DNA of 64,000 nucleotides, from positions 1 to 64,000 of the forward strand of contig CAMLJY010000026.1 of NCBI GenBank assembly GCA_946480465.1. Reading direction: 5' to 3'. How positions within the stretch are numbered: the stretch's first letter is position 1; each line of letters begins with the position of its first letter. Of the stretch, positions 27,492 to 38,622 are shown piece after piece. The stretch comes from an uncultured Burkholderiales bacterium (GTDB taxonomy: Bacteria; Pseudomonadota; Gammaproteobacteria; Burkholderiales; Burkholderiaceae). The notes beneath the pieces were generated by a model that saw only the letters and a program-made list of their open reading frames with translations, was not told the DNA's origin and made no database searches. The translations under genes were made by a program, and so were the position numbers.

Positions 27492-29092
27492 GACTTCTCC
27501 AACAAGGACTTCTCCACTCCGGGGTCGGACACTTGGGCCTCGCACCAGGTGGCGATGGCGGCACGCTGCCGCTCGTCCAGGTGCAGGCCCAGCTTGGTGC
27601 GGCGCCACAGGATGTCGTTGGCGCGGCAGGCCCATTCATGCTCCACGAGGTAGCGCAGTTCCGCCTCGTGCACCCCCGGCACCACTTCGGCGCCGGCGCC
27701 GTCGCGCATCAGCAACTCCACCCGCGCGCCGTACAGCCGCGCCCAGCGCTTCAGCACCTTGGGCGCCACCTGCGGATAACGCTGCTGCAGCGCCTGCGTG
27801 AAGCGTTGCAGGTCGGTGTCCGGGCGCGAGGCGCGCGTGGGCGCGCCGATCCATCCCGACAGGTCGCCGCCCGGCATCGTCGCGCCGGCGGTCCAGGCAC
27901 CGCGCTTCGCCTTCAGCGGTCCGGCCAGCAGGTCGGCCGCCTCCTCGCCCAGCAGGCGGAAGGTGGTCAGCTTGCCACCCCAGACGTTGAGCAGCGGCGC
28001 ACCGGCTCCGCTGTCCAGCTCCAGCAGGTAGTCGCGCGTCACCGCGGCGGCATCGGCCGACTCGTCGTCGATCAGCGGGCGCACGCCGGAGTAGCTCCAC
28101 ACCACGTCGGACGGCACGATCGGCCGCTCGAAATAGCGGCTGGACTGCTCGCACAGATAGCGGATCTCGTCCTCGTCGATGCGCGCGGCGCCGATCGGGC
28201 CCTTGTGCTCGACGTCGGTGGTGCCGATCAGCGTGAAGTCCTCTTCGTACGGCTGCACGAAGATGATGCGCTTGTCGGGGTTCTGGAAGATGTAGGCGTG
28301 GTCGTGGTCGAACAGCTTGGGCACCACGATGTGGCTGCCCTTGACCAGCCGCAGCGATTTGACGTTAGGCAGCTTCGCCTGGTCACGCAGGAAGGCTTCG
28401 GCCCAGGGGCCGGCGGCATTGACCAGCGCGCGGGCCTGCACGCCGTGGTCGGTGCCGTCGGCGGTCGTCAGGATCGCGGCCCAGCCGTCGTGGCCGCGCT
28501 TGGCGGAGGTGACGGCCGTGCGGGTCAGCACCGTCGCGCCGCGCTCGACCGCATCGATCGCGCACAGCACCACCAGGCGGGCATCGTCCACCCAGCCATC
28601 CGAATAAACGAAGCCCTGGGTGTAGCTCTTCTTCAGCGGCGCGCCGGTCACGTGGCGCCGCAGGTCCACGCCGGCCGATCCGGGCAACATCTCGCGCCGG
28701 GCCAGGTGGTCGTAGAGGAACAGGCCCGCGCGCAGCATCCAGGCCGGCCGCATCGACGGATCGTGCGGCATCACGATGCGCAGCGGCCGCATGATGTGCG
28801 GCGCGCCGCGCAGCAGGCCCTCGCGCTCGGCCAGCGCCTTGCGCACCAGCGAGAACTCGTAGTACTCCAGGTAGCGCAGGCCGCCATGGATCAGCTTGGT
28901 GGACGCGCTGCTGGTGTGCTGCGCCAGGTCTTCCCGCTCGGCCAGCAGCACCTTCAGGCCGCGCCCGGCCAGGTCGCGCGCAATACCCACCCCGTTGATG
29001 CCACCGCCCACGACCAGCACGTCGCAGGTGGCCGGCGGCGGGGCGCGGCGGCAGGCAGGGGCGGCAACGGCGGGGGTCGTCTGGTGGGCCAT
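27482..29092 (-). CDS. glpD: Glycerol-3-phosphate dehydrogenase (FAD, respiratory)
   Basis: A 536-residue flavoprotein that oxidises sn-glycerol 3-phosphate to dihydroxyacetone phosphate and passes electrons to quinone at the inner membrane. The FAD dinucleotide-binding motif DVLVVGGGINGVGIARDLAG is near residues 23-43. SSASTKLIHGGLRYLEYYEF and LIGTTDVEHKGPIG are GlpD hallmarks. The C-terminal domain (about 400-530) includes YLVEHEWACRANDILWRRTK. It is the first gene of the transporter operon, divergent from glpR with a 175-bp gap. ATG at 29092. Confidence 0.96.
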   Translation of the reverse strand: MAHQTTPAVAAPACRRAPPPATCDVLVVGGGINGVGIARDLAGRGLKVLLAEREDLAQHTSSASTKLIHGGLRYLEYYEFSLVRKALAEREGLLRGAPHIMRPLRIVMPHDPSMRPAWMLRAGLFLYDHLARREMLPGSAGVDLRRHVTGAPLKKSYTQGFVYSDGWVDDARLVVLCAIDAVERGATVLTRTAVTSAKRGHDGWAAILTTADGTDHGVQARALVNAAGPWAEAFLRDQAKLPNVKSLRLVKGSHIVVPKLFDHDHAYIFQNPDKRIIFVQPYEEDFTLIGTTDVEHKGPIGAARIDEDEIRYLCEQSSRYFERPIVPSDVVWSYSGVRPLIDDESADAAAVTRDYLLELDSGAGAPLLNVWGGKLTTFRLLGEEAADLLAGPLKAKRGAWTAGATMPGGDLSGWIGAPTRASRPDTDLQRFTQALQQRYPQVAPKVLKRWARLYGARVELLMRDGAGAEVVPGVHEAELRYLVEHEWACRANDILWRRTKLGLHLDERQRAAIATWCEAQVSDPGVEKSLLEKSWS

Positions 29093-29133
29093 GAAGCGGG
29101 GAGCGGTGGTTCGCGCCGGTTCGGTCGTTGCGC

Positions 29134-29233
29134 GATTCGGTTCGTTTTCGTTTTCTTTTTTTCTTTATAGCGATCGATTTGCGGCGCCGCTGCCGTGGTT
29201 TTCCCCTATCTCGATTCGTTTCGGTTCGTTTTA
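29134..29233. promoter_or_regulatory. Probable GlpR operators in the glpD-glpR divergent promoter region
   Basis: Two near-copies of a TTCG-rich element lie in the 175-bp gap. The left copy (29134-29155) begins GATTCGGTTCG and the right copy (29213-29234) begins GATTCGTTTCGG; both continue to TTCGTTTT. The left copy runs into a T-rich tract to 29166. This is the most AT-rich stretch for kilobases, as expected for back-to-back promoters. DeoR-type GlpR proteins bind tandem repeats, and glpR is adjacent, so operator function is a reasonable inference. No -35/-10 pair is assigned. Confidence 0.55.
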
Positions 29234-29267
29234 GGCTCGCGCCGCCGCAGCGTTTTCCATTCCGAAC

Positions 29268-30049
29268 ATGACGCCCAACCCGCGCCAGGCGCAGTTGCTC
29301 GAAGAAGTCCAGGCCCTGGGCAACGTCACCGTCGAGGCCTTGGCCGAGAAGCTCAACGTCACCCTGCAAACCGTGCGGCGCGACGTGCAGCGCATGGCCG
29401 ACGCCGGCCTGGTGGCGCGCTTCCATGGTGGCGTGCGGGTCATCAGCTCCACCACCGAGAACATCGCCTACCGCCAGCGCCAGGGGCTGAACGCGGATGG
29501 CAAGGCCGCAATCGCTCGGATGATCGCGGCGCGCATCCCGGACGGCTGCTCGCTGATCCTGAACATCGGCACGACGATCGAGGCGGTGGCGCGCGAACTC
29601 GTGCGCCGAAAGGGGCTGCGAGTCATAACAAACAACCTGAACGTGGCCCTGATCCTGTCGGACAACCCCGACTGCGAGCTGATCGTCGCCGGCGGCCTGG
29701 TGCGCAGCCGCGATCGCGGCGTGATCGGCGAGGCGACGATCGACTTCATGCGCCAGTTCAAGGTCGACATCGGCCTGATCGGCATCAGCGCCATCGAAGC
29801 CGACGGCACGCTGCGCGACTTCGACTACCGCGAGGTGAAGGTGGCGCGCACCATCATCGAGCACTCGCGCGAGACCTGGCTGGCCGCCGACCACACCAAG
29901 TTCAACCGCCCGGCGATGGTGGAACTGGCGCGCCTGTCCGAGATCGACCGCATCTTCACCGACCGCGACCCGCCCGAGCCCTTCCCGGCGCTGCTGGCCG
30001 ATGCCGGCGTCGATTGCGAAGTGGTCGGCAAGCCGCGTGGAGAACCCGC

Positions 30050-30053
<4 letters not shown>
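29268..30053 (+). CDS. glpR: DeoR family glycerol regulon repressor GlpR
   Basis: A 261-residue DeoR-family regulator. An N-terminal helix-turn-helix (about residues 5-60; [20 protein letters not shown]) is followed by the DeoR sensor domain with the ISOCOT-type fold (about 75-235; [20 protein letters not shown] and [20 protein letters not shown]). GlpR proteins repress glycerol genes and are released by glycerol 3-phosphate. Divergent from glpD and overlapping glpK by 4 bp. No strong ribosome site precedes the ATG at 29268. Confidence 0.93.
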
Positions 30054-31543
<1,490 letters not shown>

Positions 31544-31550
31544 AGGCAGT

Positions 31551-31566
31551 GCGGCCTCCCGGCCGC
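31551..31566. terminator. Short hairpin between glpK and a convergent gene
   Basis: GCGGCC and GGCCGC with a four-base TCCC loop lie 8 bp after the glpK stop, in the 55-bp gap between convergent genes. The stem is short and there is no T-run, so terminator function is only possible. Confidence 0.35.
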
Positions 31567-31598
31567 CGCGGCTTCGTGCACCGGGCGGGCGCGGTTCC

Positions 31599-31973
31599 TC
31601 AGTGCTGCGCGTCGCTGCCCGGCGGCAGCTGCGCCGCCAACTGCTGCTGCGCGAAATTGGCCGCCGCCGAGGACTTGCGCCGGCAGGCCGCGGCGGCTTC
31701 GGCTTCCATCTCGGCGCGGATCTCGCGTTCGGTGCCGACGATCCAGCGCCCGCGCAGCGAGTAGATCAGCGGCGCATCCGGCCCGCGGGCCGGCTCGGTG
31801 GCGCGGCGGCGCTCCAGCTCCTTCAAGGCGCGGCCGGCATACGAGTCCTCGCCGCGCGTCTCGACGACGATGCGCGCCAGCGCTTCCTGGCACAGGATGG
31901 ACGTGGCGATGCGGCGGTCGCCGCCGCAGCGGCGGTCGGGGCTGACGCCCGGGATCCAGGTCGGCTCTGCCAT
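31599..31973 (-). CDS. Small hypothetical protein
   Basis: A 124-residue cytoplasmic protein of unknown function. It contains CQEALARIVVETRGEDSYAG and PLIYSLRGRWIVGTEREIRA, then a Glu/Ala-rich helix with two Cys-free basic patches. No membrane segment. AAGGGAG (31987-31981) lies seven bases before the ATG at 31973 and one base before another ATG at 31979, so the former is chosen. The gene is convergent with glpK. Confidence 0.6.
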   Translation of the reverse strand: MAEPTWIPGVSPDRRCGGDRRIATSILCQEALARIVVETRGEDSYAGRALKELERRRATEPARGPDAPLIYSLRGRWIVGTEREIRAEMEAEAAAACRRKSSAAANFAQQQLAAQLPPGSDAQH

Positions 31974-32162
31974 GGGCATGCTCCCTTGAAGAGACTGTCG
32001 CGATCCATTCTGCGCCTGCGCCACCACTGCGCGCCAGCCACCACGAACCCCTCTTTTCCGGGGTCCGGCGCCACCGTCCCGTGCCATGCCGCGCGCCACG
32101 CACGTTGGGGAACGCCGCGGCCGTGTCGAACCTGCTTCTCGGCCGCCCTGCCGCCCCGCCGC

Positions 32163-33380
32163 TCAACCCGTCACGCCATCGGCCTTGAACATCGCCTTGA
32201 TGCCCCTCACCGCCTGGCGGATGCGCGACTCGTTCTCGATCAGCGCGAAGCGCACGTGCTCGTCGCCGTGGTCGCCGAAGCCGATGCCGGGCGAGACGCT
32301 GACCCGGGCCTTGTCCAGCAGCTGCTTCGAGAACTCCAGGGAACCGAGCGACCGGTAGGCCTCCGGGATGCGGGCCCAGATGTACATCGAGGCCTTCGGG
32401 CATTCCACCGGCCAGCCGGCCTCGCGCAGCCCCTTCACCAGCACGTCGCGCCGCTTCTGGTAGGCGGCGGCGATGTCCTTGACGCACTGCTGGTCGCCCT
32501 CCAGCGCGGCGATGGCCGCGACCTGCACCGGCGTGAAGCTGCCGTAGTCGTGATAACTCTTGATGCGAGCGAGTGCATGCACCAGGTTGGCATTGCCCAC
32601 CATGAAGCCGACGCGCCAGCCGGCCATGTTGTAGCTCTTGCTGAGGGTGAAGAACTCCACCGCCACGTCCTTCGCGCCCTTGACCTGCATGATCGACGGC
32701 GCCTTGAAGCCGTCGTAGACGATGTCGGCGTAGGCCAGGTCGTGCACCACCAGGATCTCGTGCTTCTTCGCCAGCGCGACCACACGCTCGAAGAAGGGCA
32801 GCTCCACGCACTGCGCGGTCGGGTTCGACGGGAAGCCCAGCACCATCATCTTCGGCTTCGGGTAGCTGCCTCGGATGGCTTTTTCCAGCTCCGCGAAGAA
32901 CTCGGCCCCGCCCTGGTCCGACTCCACCAGCGGCACCGAGCGGATGTCCGCCCCCGCGATCACCGCGCCGTAGATGTGGATCGGGTAGCTGGGGTCGGGC
33001 ACCAGCACGGTGTCGCCGCGGTCCAGCGTGGCCAGCATCAGGTGCGCCAGGCCTTCCTTGGAGCCGATGGTGACGATGGCCTCGCGGTCGGGGTCGATCT
33101 CGACGCCGTAGCGGTCGGCATACCAGTGGCTGATCGCGCGGCGCAGCCGCGGGATGCCCTTGCTGGCGGAGTAGCCGTGCGTGTCGGGCCGCTGCGCCAC
33201 TTCGGCCAGCTTGGCGACGATGTGCGCGGGCGTGGCCCCGTCGGGGTTGCCCATGCTCATGTCGATCACGTCTTCGCCGCGGCGGCGGGCGGCCAGCTTC
33301 AGCTCGGCGGTGATGTTGAAGACGTAGGGGGGCAGGCGGTCGATGCGCGCGAAGCGGCGCTGCGCCGAAGGAGCAGACAT
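32163..33380 (-). CDS. alaC: PLP-dependent aminotransferase, AlaC-type glutamate-pyruvate transaminase
   Basis: A 405-residue class I/II aminotransferase. [20 protein letters not shown] near residue 40 and [20 protein letters not shown] in the middle match the AlaC/YfdZ group. [20 protein letters not shown] contains the PLP lysine ([10 protein letters not shown]). AlaC transfers amino groups between glutamate and pyruvate to make alanine. The ATG at 33380 gives the standard [20 protein letters not shown] start; the frame remains open beyond it. It is divergent from mrcA with a 142-bp gap. Confidence 0.88.
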   Translation of the reverse strand: MSAPSAQRRFARIDRLPPYVFNITAELKLAARRRGEDVIDMSMGNPDGATPAHIVAKLAEVAQRPDTHGYSASKGIPRLRRAISHWYADRYGVEIDPDREAIVTIGSKEGLAHLMLATLDRGDTVLVPDPSYPIHIYGAVIAGADIRSVPLVESDQGGAEFFAELEKAIRGSYPKPKMMVLGFPSNPTAQCVELPFFERVVALAKKHEILVVHDLAYADIVYDGFKAPSIMQVKGAKDVAVEFFTLSKSYNMAGWRVGFMVGNANLVHALARIKSYHDYGSFTPVQVAAIAALEGDQQCVKDIAAAYQKRRDVLVKGLREAGWPVECPKASMYIWARIPEAYRSLGSLEFSKQLLDKARVSVSPGIGFGDHGDEHVRFALIENESRIRQAVRGIKAMFKADGVTG

Positions 33381-33522
33381 GGTGTGAAGACTTTCAACGT
33401 GAGCGCCCGGAACCGTCCGAGCGACGCCGGCCATGCCTTGCGCACAGCCGGTTGCGATGCTAACCGAGCCGCCCGCGGCGGCCCGGGATAATCCCGCGGC
33501 TGAAGTCTTTGCCGTGCGCCGC

Positions 33523-35871
33523 ATGTTTCCTTCTTTCCTGCGCCTCGACCGCGAACGGCCCTGGCGCTTCGTGCTGGGCCTGGCCGCCGGGCTCGGCATC
33601 GGCGTCATCGGCGCCGCCGCGCTGGCGGTGGCGCTGGTGCTGCCGCAATTGCCGCCGCTGGACCGGGTGACCGACTACCAGCCGCGCCAGCCGCTGGCGA
33701 TCCTGACCAGCGACGGCGCCGAGATCGCGCAGTTCGGCGCCGAGCGCCGGCACTACGTGCCGATCGAGCAGATCCCCAAGCTGATGCAGGACGCCGTGCT
33801 GGCGGTGGAAGACGCGCGCTTCCGCCAGCACCCCGGCATCGACCCGATCGGCGTCGCGCGGGCGCTGCTGGCCGCGGTCACGCCGGGCGGCCTGCGCCAG
33901 GGCGCATCGACCATCACGCAGCAGGTGGCGCGCACCTTCTTCCTGAACTCGCGCCGCACCCCCGAGCGCAAATTCAAGGAAGCGCTGCTGGCGCTGCAGA
34001 TCGAGCGCGAGCTGACGAAGGACCAGATCCTGGGTCTGTACATGAACCAGATCTACCTGGGGCAGCGTGCCTATGGCTTCGCTGCGGCGGCCAAGACCTA
34101 CTTCGGCAAGACGCTGCCCGAGCTGTCCGTGGCCGAGGCCGCGATGCTGGCCGGCCTGCCGCAGAACCCGGCCTACGCGAACCCGGTGGTCAACATCGAC
34201 CGCGCGAAGGCGCGCCAGCTCATCGTGCTGCTGCGCATGCGCGACACCGGCGTCATCACCGAGGCCCAGTGGGCCGCCGCGCGGACCGAACCGCTGAAGA
34301 TCCGCTCCCCCATCAGCGCCGGCCTGCATGCCGAGCACGTGGCCGAGCTGGCGCGGCGCTGGGTCGTCGAGCGCTACGGCGAAGCCGTCTACGCCCAGGG
34401 CATCCGCGTCACCACCTCGCTGAAGTCCGCCGAGCAGGCCGCCGCCTGGAACGCGCTGCGCCGCGGCATCCTGGACCACGAGCGCCGCCAGCCCTGGCGC
34501 GGCCCGGAAGACCACGAGGAGCTGCCGGGCGAAGGCGCCTCCGCCGCCGAGGTTGAACGCGCCGCCGCCCTCGCGCTGAAGGACCACCGCGACGACGAGA
34601 TGCTGCGCGTGGCCATCGTGCTGGCCGCCACCCCGCGCGAGGCGCTGGTGCAGCTGGCCAGCGGCGAGCAGCTGCGCCTGACCGGCGAGGGCCTGAAGTG
34701 GCTGCAACCGGCGCTGGCGCCCAAGGCCAGGCGCCAGATCGCCGTGCAGCGCGGCTCGGTGATCCGCGTGATGCGCCAGGACAAGCTGGGGCCGCATGGC
34801 GAGGTGCTGTGGCAGGCCGCGCAGTGGCCGGACACGCAGGGCGCGCTGGTGGCGTTGGACCCGCAGACCGGCCGCGTGCGTGCATGGGTCGGCGGCTTCG
34901 ACTTCGGCGCGCAGAACTTCGATCACGTGCTGTCCGCCTGGCGCCAGCCCGGCTCGGCCTTCAAGCCCTTCATCTACTCCGCCGCGCTCGAGCACGGCGT
35001 GATGCCGGCCACGCTGGTCAACGACACCGAGCTGGTCCTGCCCGGCGCCTACGGCCCCGAGAGCTGGACGCCGAAGAATTCCGACGGACAGTTCGACGGC
35101 CCGCTGCGCTTGCGCGAGGCGCTGGCGCGCTCGAAGAACACGGTCAGCATCCGCCTCCTGCAGCACGTCGGCCTGCCCGCCGCGCGCGACTGGATCGAAC
35201 GCTTCGGCTTCGACCCCGACCGCCAGCCGAACAACCTGACGCTGGCGCTGGGCGCCGGCGCCACCACGCCGCTGCAGCTGGCGCAGGGCTACGCGGTGTT
35301 CGCCAATGGCGGCCACCGCGTCACGCCGACGCTGATCGAGCGCATCACCGACGCCCACGGCCAGGTGCTGTTCGAGGCCCCCCCGCCCGAACCGCTGGGC
35401 GAGGACACGCGGGTGGTCGAGGCACGCAATGCGTTCGTCGTCGGCAGCCTGCTCAACGAAGTCACCCGCTCGGGCACCGCCGCCAAGGCGCAGCAGCAGC
35501 TGGTCCGGGCCGACCTGTACGGCAAGACCGGCACCACCAACGATGCGGTGGACGCCTGGTTCGCCGGCTACCAGCCCGGCCGTGTCGCGGTGGTGTGGCT
35601 GGGCTACGACGAGCCGCGCAGCCTGGGCGACCGCGAGACCGGCGGCGGCCTGGCGCTGCCGGTGTGGATCGCCTACATGCGCCAGGCGCTGGCGGGCGTG
35701 CCGCCGCAGCGGACACCGGTGGCGCCGGAGGGCGTGCAGCGGGCCGGCGGCGACTGGCTCTACGACGAGTGGGTCGATGGCGGCTACCTGCCCGCCATCG
35801 GCCTCGACCCGGCGGCCGAGCTGCCGACGGGCCCCGCCTCGGCCGTGCCGCCGAACGGGGAACCCAGGTGA
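33523..35871 (+). CDS. mrcA: Penicillin-binding protein 1A (bifunctional transglycosylase/transpeptidase)
   Basis: A 782-residue class A PBP that polymerises and crosslinks peptidoglycan in the periplasm, anchored by one N-terminal membrane segment (about residues 18-42). The transglycosylase domain (about 60-235) has [14 protein letters not shown] and [15 protein letters not shown]. The transpeptidase domain (about 420-720) has the three classical motifs: serine motif GSAFKPF, RSKNTVS and KTGTTN. The open frame begins at 33433, but [19 protein letters not shown] at 33523 is the natural start. The C-terminus is Pro/Ala-rich. Upstream alaC is divergent. Confidence 0.93.
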   Translation: MFPSFLRLDRERPWRFVLGLAAGLGIGVIGAAALAVALVLPQLPPLDRVTDYQPRQPLAILTSDGAEIAQFGAERRHYVPIEQIPKLMQDAVLAVEDARFRQHPGIDPIGVARALLAAVTPGGLRQGASTITQQVARTFFLNSRRTPERKFKEALLALQIERELTKDQILGLYMNQIYLGQRAYGFAAAAKTYFGKTLPELSVAEAAMLAGLPQNPAYANPVVNIDRAKARQLIVLLRMRDTGVITEAQWAAARTEPLKIRSPISAGLHAEHVAELARRWVVERYGEAVYAQGIRVTTSLKSAEQAAAWNALRRGILDHERRQPWRGPEDHEELPGEGASAAEVERAAALALKDHRDDEMLRVAIVLAATPREALVQLASGEQLRLTGEGLKWLQPALAPKARRQIAVQRGSVIRVMRQDKLGPHGEVLWQAAQWPDTQGALVALDPQTGRVRAWVGGFDFGAQNFDHVLSAWRQPGSAFKPFIYSAALEHGVMPATLVNDTELVLPGAYGPESWTPKNSDGQFDGPLRLREALARSKNTVSIRLLQHVGLPAARDWIERFGFDPDRQPNNLTLALGAGATTPLQLAQGYAVFANGGHRVTPTLIERITDAHGQVLFEAPPPEPLGEDTRVVEARNAFVVGSLLNEVTRSGTAAKAQQQLVRADLYGKTGTTNDAVDAWFAGYQPGRVAVVWLGYDEPRSLGDRETGGGLALPVWIAYMRQALAGVPPQRTPVAPEGVQRAGGDWLYDEWVDGGYLPAIGLDPAAELPTGPASAVPPNGEPR

Positions 35872-35950
35872 GGGGCCGGCGCCCCACGGCCCGCATGGAA
35901 CAATTCGCGTCCGCGGTACTCTGCCAGCAGGCCGGTCCAGCCTGTGCACG

Positions 35951-37012
35951 ATGAAGCCTCCTCACGCCTACACCCTCGCCGATTTCGATTTCCAGCTGCC
36001 GCCGGAGCTGATCGCACAGCACCCCGCGCCGCAGCGCAGCGCCTCGCGCCTGCTCGATGGCCGCGGCGTCCTGCCGATCGACCGCGTGTTCCGCGAGCTG
36101 CCCTCGCTGCTGCTGCCCGGGGACCTGCTGGTGTTCAACGACACGCAGGTCATCAAGGCCCGCCTCTTCGGCGAGAAGCCCACCACCGGCGGTGCGGTGG
36201 AAGCCCTGGTCGAGCGCATCCTGCCGAACAACGAGGTGCTGGCCCACCTGCGGGCCAGCAAGGCGCCGAAGCCGGGCGGCAGCATCGCTTTCGCCAACGG
36301 CGCCTTCGAGGCCGAGGTGCTGGGCCGCGCCGGCCCGGACGACGCCCTCTTCCACCTGCGCTTGCCGTCCGACCCGCTCGCGCTGCTGCAGCAGCACGGC
36401 CACGTGCCGCTGCCACCCTACATCTCGCACGCCGACGCGGCCGAGGACGTCGAGCGTTACCAGACGGTCTTCGCCGAGCGCCCGGGCGCGGTGGCGGCGC
36501 CCACCGCGTCGCTGCATTTCGATGCCGCCGTGCTGGCCGCGCTGGACGCCCGCGGCGTCGGCCGGGCGCAGATCACGCTGCACGTCGGCGCCGGCACCTT
36601 CCAGCCGGTGCGCAGCGAGAACCTGGACGAGCACCGCATGCACAGCGAGTGGTTCGAGGTGCCCGAGTCCACCGTCGCCGCGATCGACGCCACCCGCGCC
36701 CGCGGCGGCCGCGTCGTCGCCGCCGGTACCACGACGCTGCGCGCGCTGGAATCGGCCGCGCTGGGCGGCCGCCTGCAGGCCGGCGCGCGCGACACCGACC
36801 TCTTCATCCGGCCCGGCTTCACGTTCCGCGTCGTCGACACGCTGGTCACCAACTTCCACCTGCCCAAGAGCACCTTGCTGATGCTGGTCTCGGCCTTCGC
36901 CGGCTACGGCCAGGTGCGGGCGCTGTACCGCCACGCGATCGAGGCGCGCTACCGCTTCTTCAGCTACGGCGACGCGATGCTGCTGCAGCGCGCGGCCGCG
37001 CCGGCGCGCTGA
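35951..37012 (+). CDS. queA: S-adenosylmethionine:tRNA ribosyltransferase-isomerase QueA
   Basis: A 353-residue enzyme that transfers and isomerises the ribosyl part of SAM to preQ1 in tRNA, giving epoxyqueuosine. [20 protein letters not shown] at the N-terminus, [20 protein letters not shown] and [20 protein letters not shown] are diagnostic QueA segments. Length matches the family (about 350). ATG at 35951 begins 79 bp after mrcA. The partner enzyme gene tgt lies 5.3 kb further on the same strand. Confidence 0.96.
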   Translation: MKPPHAYTLADFDFQLPPELIAQHPAPQRSASRLLDGRGVLPIDRVFRELPSLLLPGDLLVFNDTQVIKARLFGEKPTTGGAVEALVERILPNNEVLAHLRASKAPKPGGSIAFANGAFEAEVLGRAGPDDALFHLRLPSDPLALLQQHGHVPLPPYISHADAAEDVERYQTVFAERPGAVAAPTASLHFDAAVLAALDARGVGRAQITLHVGAGTFQPVRSENLDEHRMHSEWFEVPESTVAAIDATRARGGRVVAAGTTTLRALESAALGGRLQAGARDTDLFIRPGFTFRVVDTLVTNFHLPKSTLLMLVSAFAGYGQVRALYRHAIEARYRFFSYGDAMLLQRAAAPAR

Positions 37013-37025
37013 CGCCCACGCCCGC

Positions 37026-37526
37026 ATGCGCTGGGTGCTGCAGCGCCTGAAGGCCGCCGCCGGCTGGCTGCTGGCCCTGCTGGTCCTGTTCGAGGAATGG
37101 GGCTGGGAGCCGCTGCAGCGGGCGCTGGGCCGGCTGGCGAAGCTGCCGCTGGTCGGAGCGCTGGAACGCTCGATCGCCGCGCTGCCGCCCCGGGCGGCGC
37201 TGGCCGTTTTCCTGCTGCCCTCGCTGCTGCTGCTGCCGGTGAAGCTGGTCGCGCTGTGGTTGATCGGCCAGGGCCACGCGCTGCTGGGGGCCGCCACCGT
37301 CGTCGCGGCCAAGCTGGCCGGCACGGCACTGGTGGCGCGGCTCTTCGTGCTGACGCGGCCGGCGCTGATGCAGCTGGCCTGGTTCGCCACCCTCCACGGC
37401 CGCTGGGTGGCCTGGAAGGAAGCGGCCATGGCCCGCGTGCGCGCCTCCTGGCCGTGGCGGGCCGGCCGCGTGCTGAAGCGTGCGGCGCAGCGGCGCTGGG
37501 CACGCTGGCTGCACGCGGCGCGCTGA
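37026..37526 (+). CDS. Conserved hypothetical membrane protein
   Basis: A 166-residue protein with three hydrophobic stretches (about residues 10-22, 58-82 and 86-106) and a very basic C-terminus (RAGRVLKRAAQRRWARWL). LLLLPVKLVALWLIGQGHAL is the clearest membrane helix. I know no function for this family. It begins 13 bp after queA and is probably transcribed with it. Confidence 0.65.
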   Translation: MRWVLQRLKAAAGWLLALLVLFEEWGWEPLQRALGRLAKLPLVGALERSIAALPPRAALAVFLLPSLLLLPVKLVALWLIGQGHALLGAATVVAAKLAGTALVARLFVLTRPALMQLAWFATLHGRWVAWKEAAMARVRASWPWRAGRVLKRAAQRRWARWLHAAR

Positions 37527-37530
37527 GCAC

Positions 37531-37606
37531 TTCGGCTTCGGCTTCGGCTTCGGCTTCGGCTTCGGCTTCGGCTTCGGCTTCCGGGCCGGGCCGGGCCGGG
37601 CCGGGC
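37531..37606. repeat. Compound microsatellite: (TTCGGC)8 then (CGGGC)5
   Basis: Eight perfect copies of TTCGGC (37531-37578) are followed by five perfect copies of CGGGC (37582-37606). The array fills the gap between the membrane protein gene and the ECF41 operon, ending one base before a possible upstream ATG (37607) of the next gene. Copy-number change would alter the length of that operon's leader, and changes in the 5-bp part would alter the frame of an upstream-initiated product. Confidence 0.95.
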
Positions 37607-37642
37607 ATGTCACACGCGAGGCTGCTGCGCCGTCAAGCCGTC

Positions 37643-38062
37643 ATGAAGCCCACTTTCTCTTCCACCGTCGCGCGGGCGCTGCGTGCACTGCTGGCCGCCG
37701 GCCTGGGTGCCAACGGCGCGGCCATGCTCGTGCAGCCCGCCCGCTGGTACCACGCCGTGCCCGGCGTGGCCTACACCGGTCCCTTGAACCTGCACTTCGT
37801 GCGCGACATCGGGGCGGCCTACCTCGTCGCCGCCGCGGGCCTGGCCTGGCGCGCCCGGCGGGGCGCGTCCGCCGCGCCGGCCGCGCAGTGCGGCGCGCTG
37901 TTCCTCGGCCTGCACGCGGCAGTGCACGTCGGCGAAACGCTGGCCGGCCTGTGCGGCTGGCGCCAGCTGCTGGCCGACACCCCCGGCGTGCTGCTGCCGG
38001 CGCTGCTGGCCGCGCTGCTCGCCGGCCCCTGGCGCGCGCTGCGCGCGAAGGCGCCGCGATGA
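37643..38062 (+). CDS. Small membrane protein heading the ECF41 operon
   Basis: A 139-residue inner-membrane protein with about four hydrophobic segments: residues 7-30, 50-72, 80-100 and 110-132. NLHFVRDIGAAYLVAAAGLA suggests a DoxX-like or DUF4345-like small membrane protein, but I cannot name the family firmly. An alternative in-frame ATG at 37607 directly abuts the microsatellite; the start at 37643 is preferred because it begins at MKPTFSSTVARALRALLAAG. It overlaps the next gene by 4 bp (ATGA). Confidence 0.65.
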   Translation: MKPTFSSTVARALRALLAAGLGANGAAMLVQPARWYHAVPGVAYTGPLNLHFVRDIGAAYLVAAAGLAWRARRGASAAPAAQCGALFLGLHAAVHVGETLAGLCGWRQLLADTPGVLLPALLAALLAGPWRALRAKAPR

Positions 38063-38622
38063 TCCGCCGCCTGATCGAGCGCCAGCTCGCCGCGTTCGAG
38101 CGCCGCTGGGGCTACCCGATGGACTACGCCCGCGACCTGCTGCGCGCCAGCCGGCGCGGCTTCTGGCGCTTCGCCCGCGTGCTGCCGCTGGCCGCCTGGC
38201 GCGATGGCGTGCCGGTGGCCGCATGGCATGCCGCCAAGCTGGTGGCCGTGCGCGCCGAGGACTGCGGCCCCTGCACGCAGCTGGTGGTGGACATGGCACG
38301 TGCCGACGGCGTGCCCGACGCCCTGTTGCGCGCGGTGCTGGCCGGCGACGACGCGGTGCTCGCCGCGCAGGATGCGGACGCCGCGCTGGCCGCTCACTTC
38401 GCACGTTGTTGGGCCGCCGACGCACCGGGCCTGGCCGACGCGCGCGACGCGCTGCGCCGGCGTTTCGGCGACCGCGGCCTCGCTTCGCTGGCGCTGGCGA
38501 TGTCGGGCGCACGGCTCTTTCCGATGATCAAGTCCGCGCTCGGGCATGGCGCCGCCTGCCACCGCGTGCAGGTCGGCGACCAGCACCTCGCCCCCGCCCC
38601 GCTGCGGCAGACTGGACCGTGA
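38059..38622 (+). CDS. Carboxymuconolactone decarboxylase/AhpD-like protein (ECF41 partner)
   Basis: A 187-residue helical protein. VRAEDCGPCTQLVVDMARAD, with Cys69 and Cys72 in a CxxC arrangement after an acidic residue, is the core of the carboxymuconolactone decarboxylase/AhpD fold, in which these residues act as redox or acid-base centre. Proteins of this family are the classical neighbours (COE proteins) of ECF41 sigma factors, and here the next gene is one. Overlaps on both sides (4 bp and 1 bp) indicate translational coupling. It probably works on an oxidised small molecule or in thiol redox; the substrate is unknown. Confidence 0.75.
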   Translation: MIRRLIERQLAAFERRWGYPMDYARDLLRASRRGFWRFARVLPLAAWRDGVPVAAWHAAKLVAVRAEDCGPCTQLVVDMARADGVPDALLRAVLAGDDAVLAAQDADAALAAHFARCWAADAPGLADARDALRRRFGDRGLASLALAMSGARLFPMIKSALGHGAACHRVQVGDQHLAPAPLRQTGP

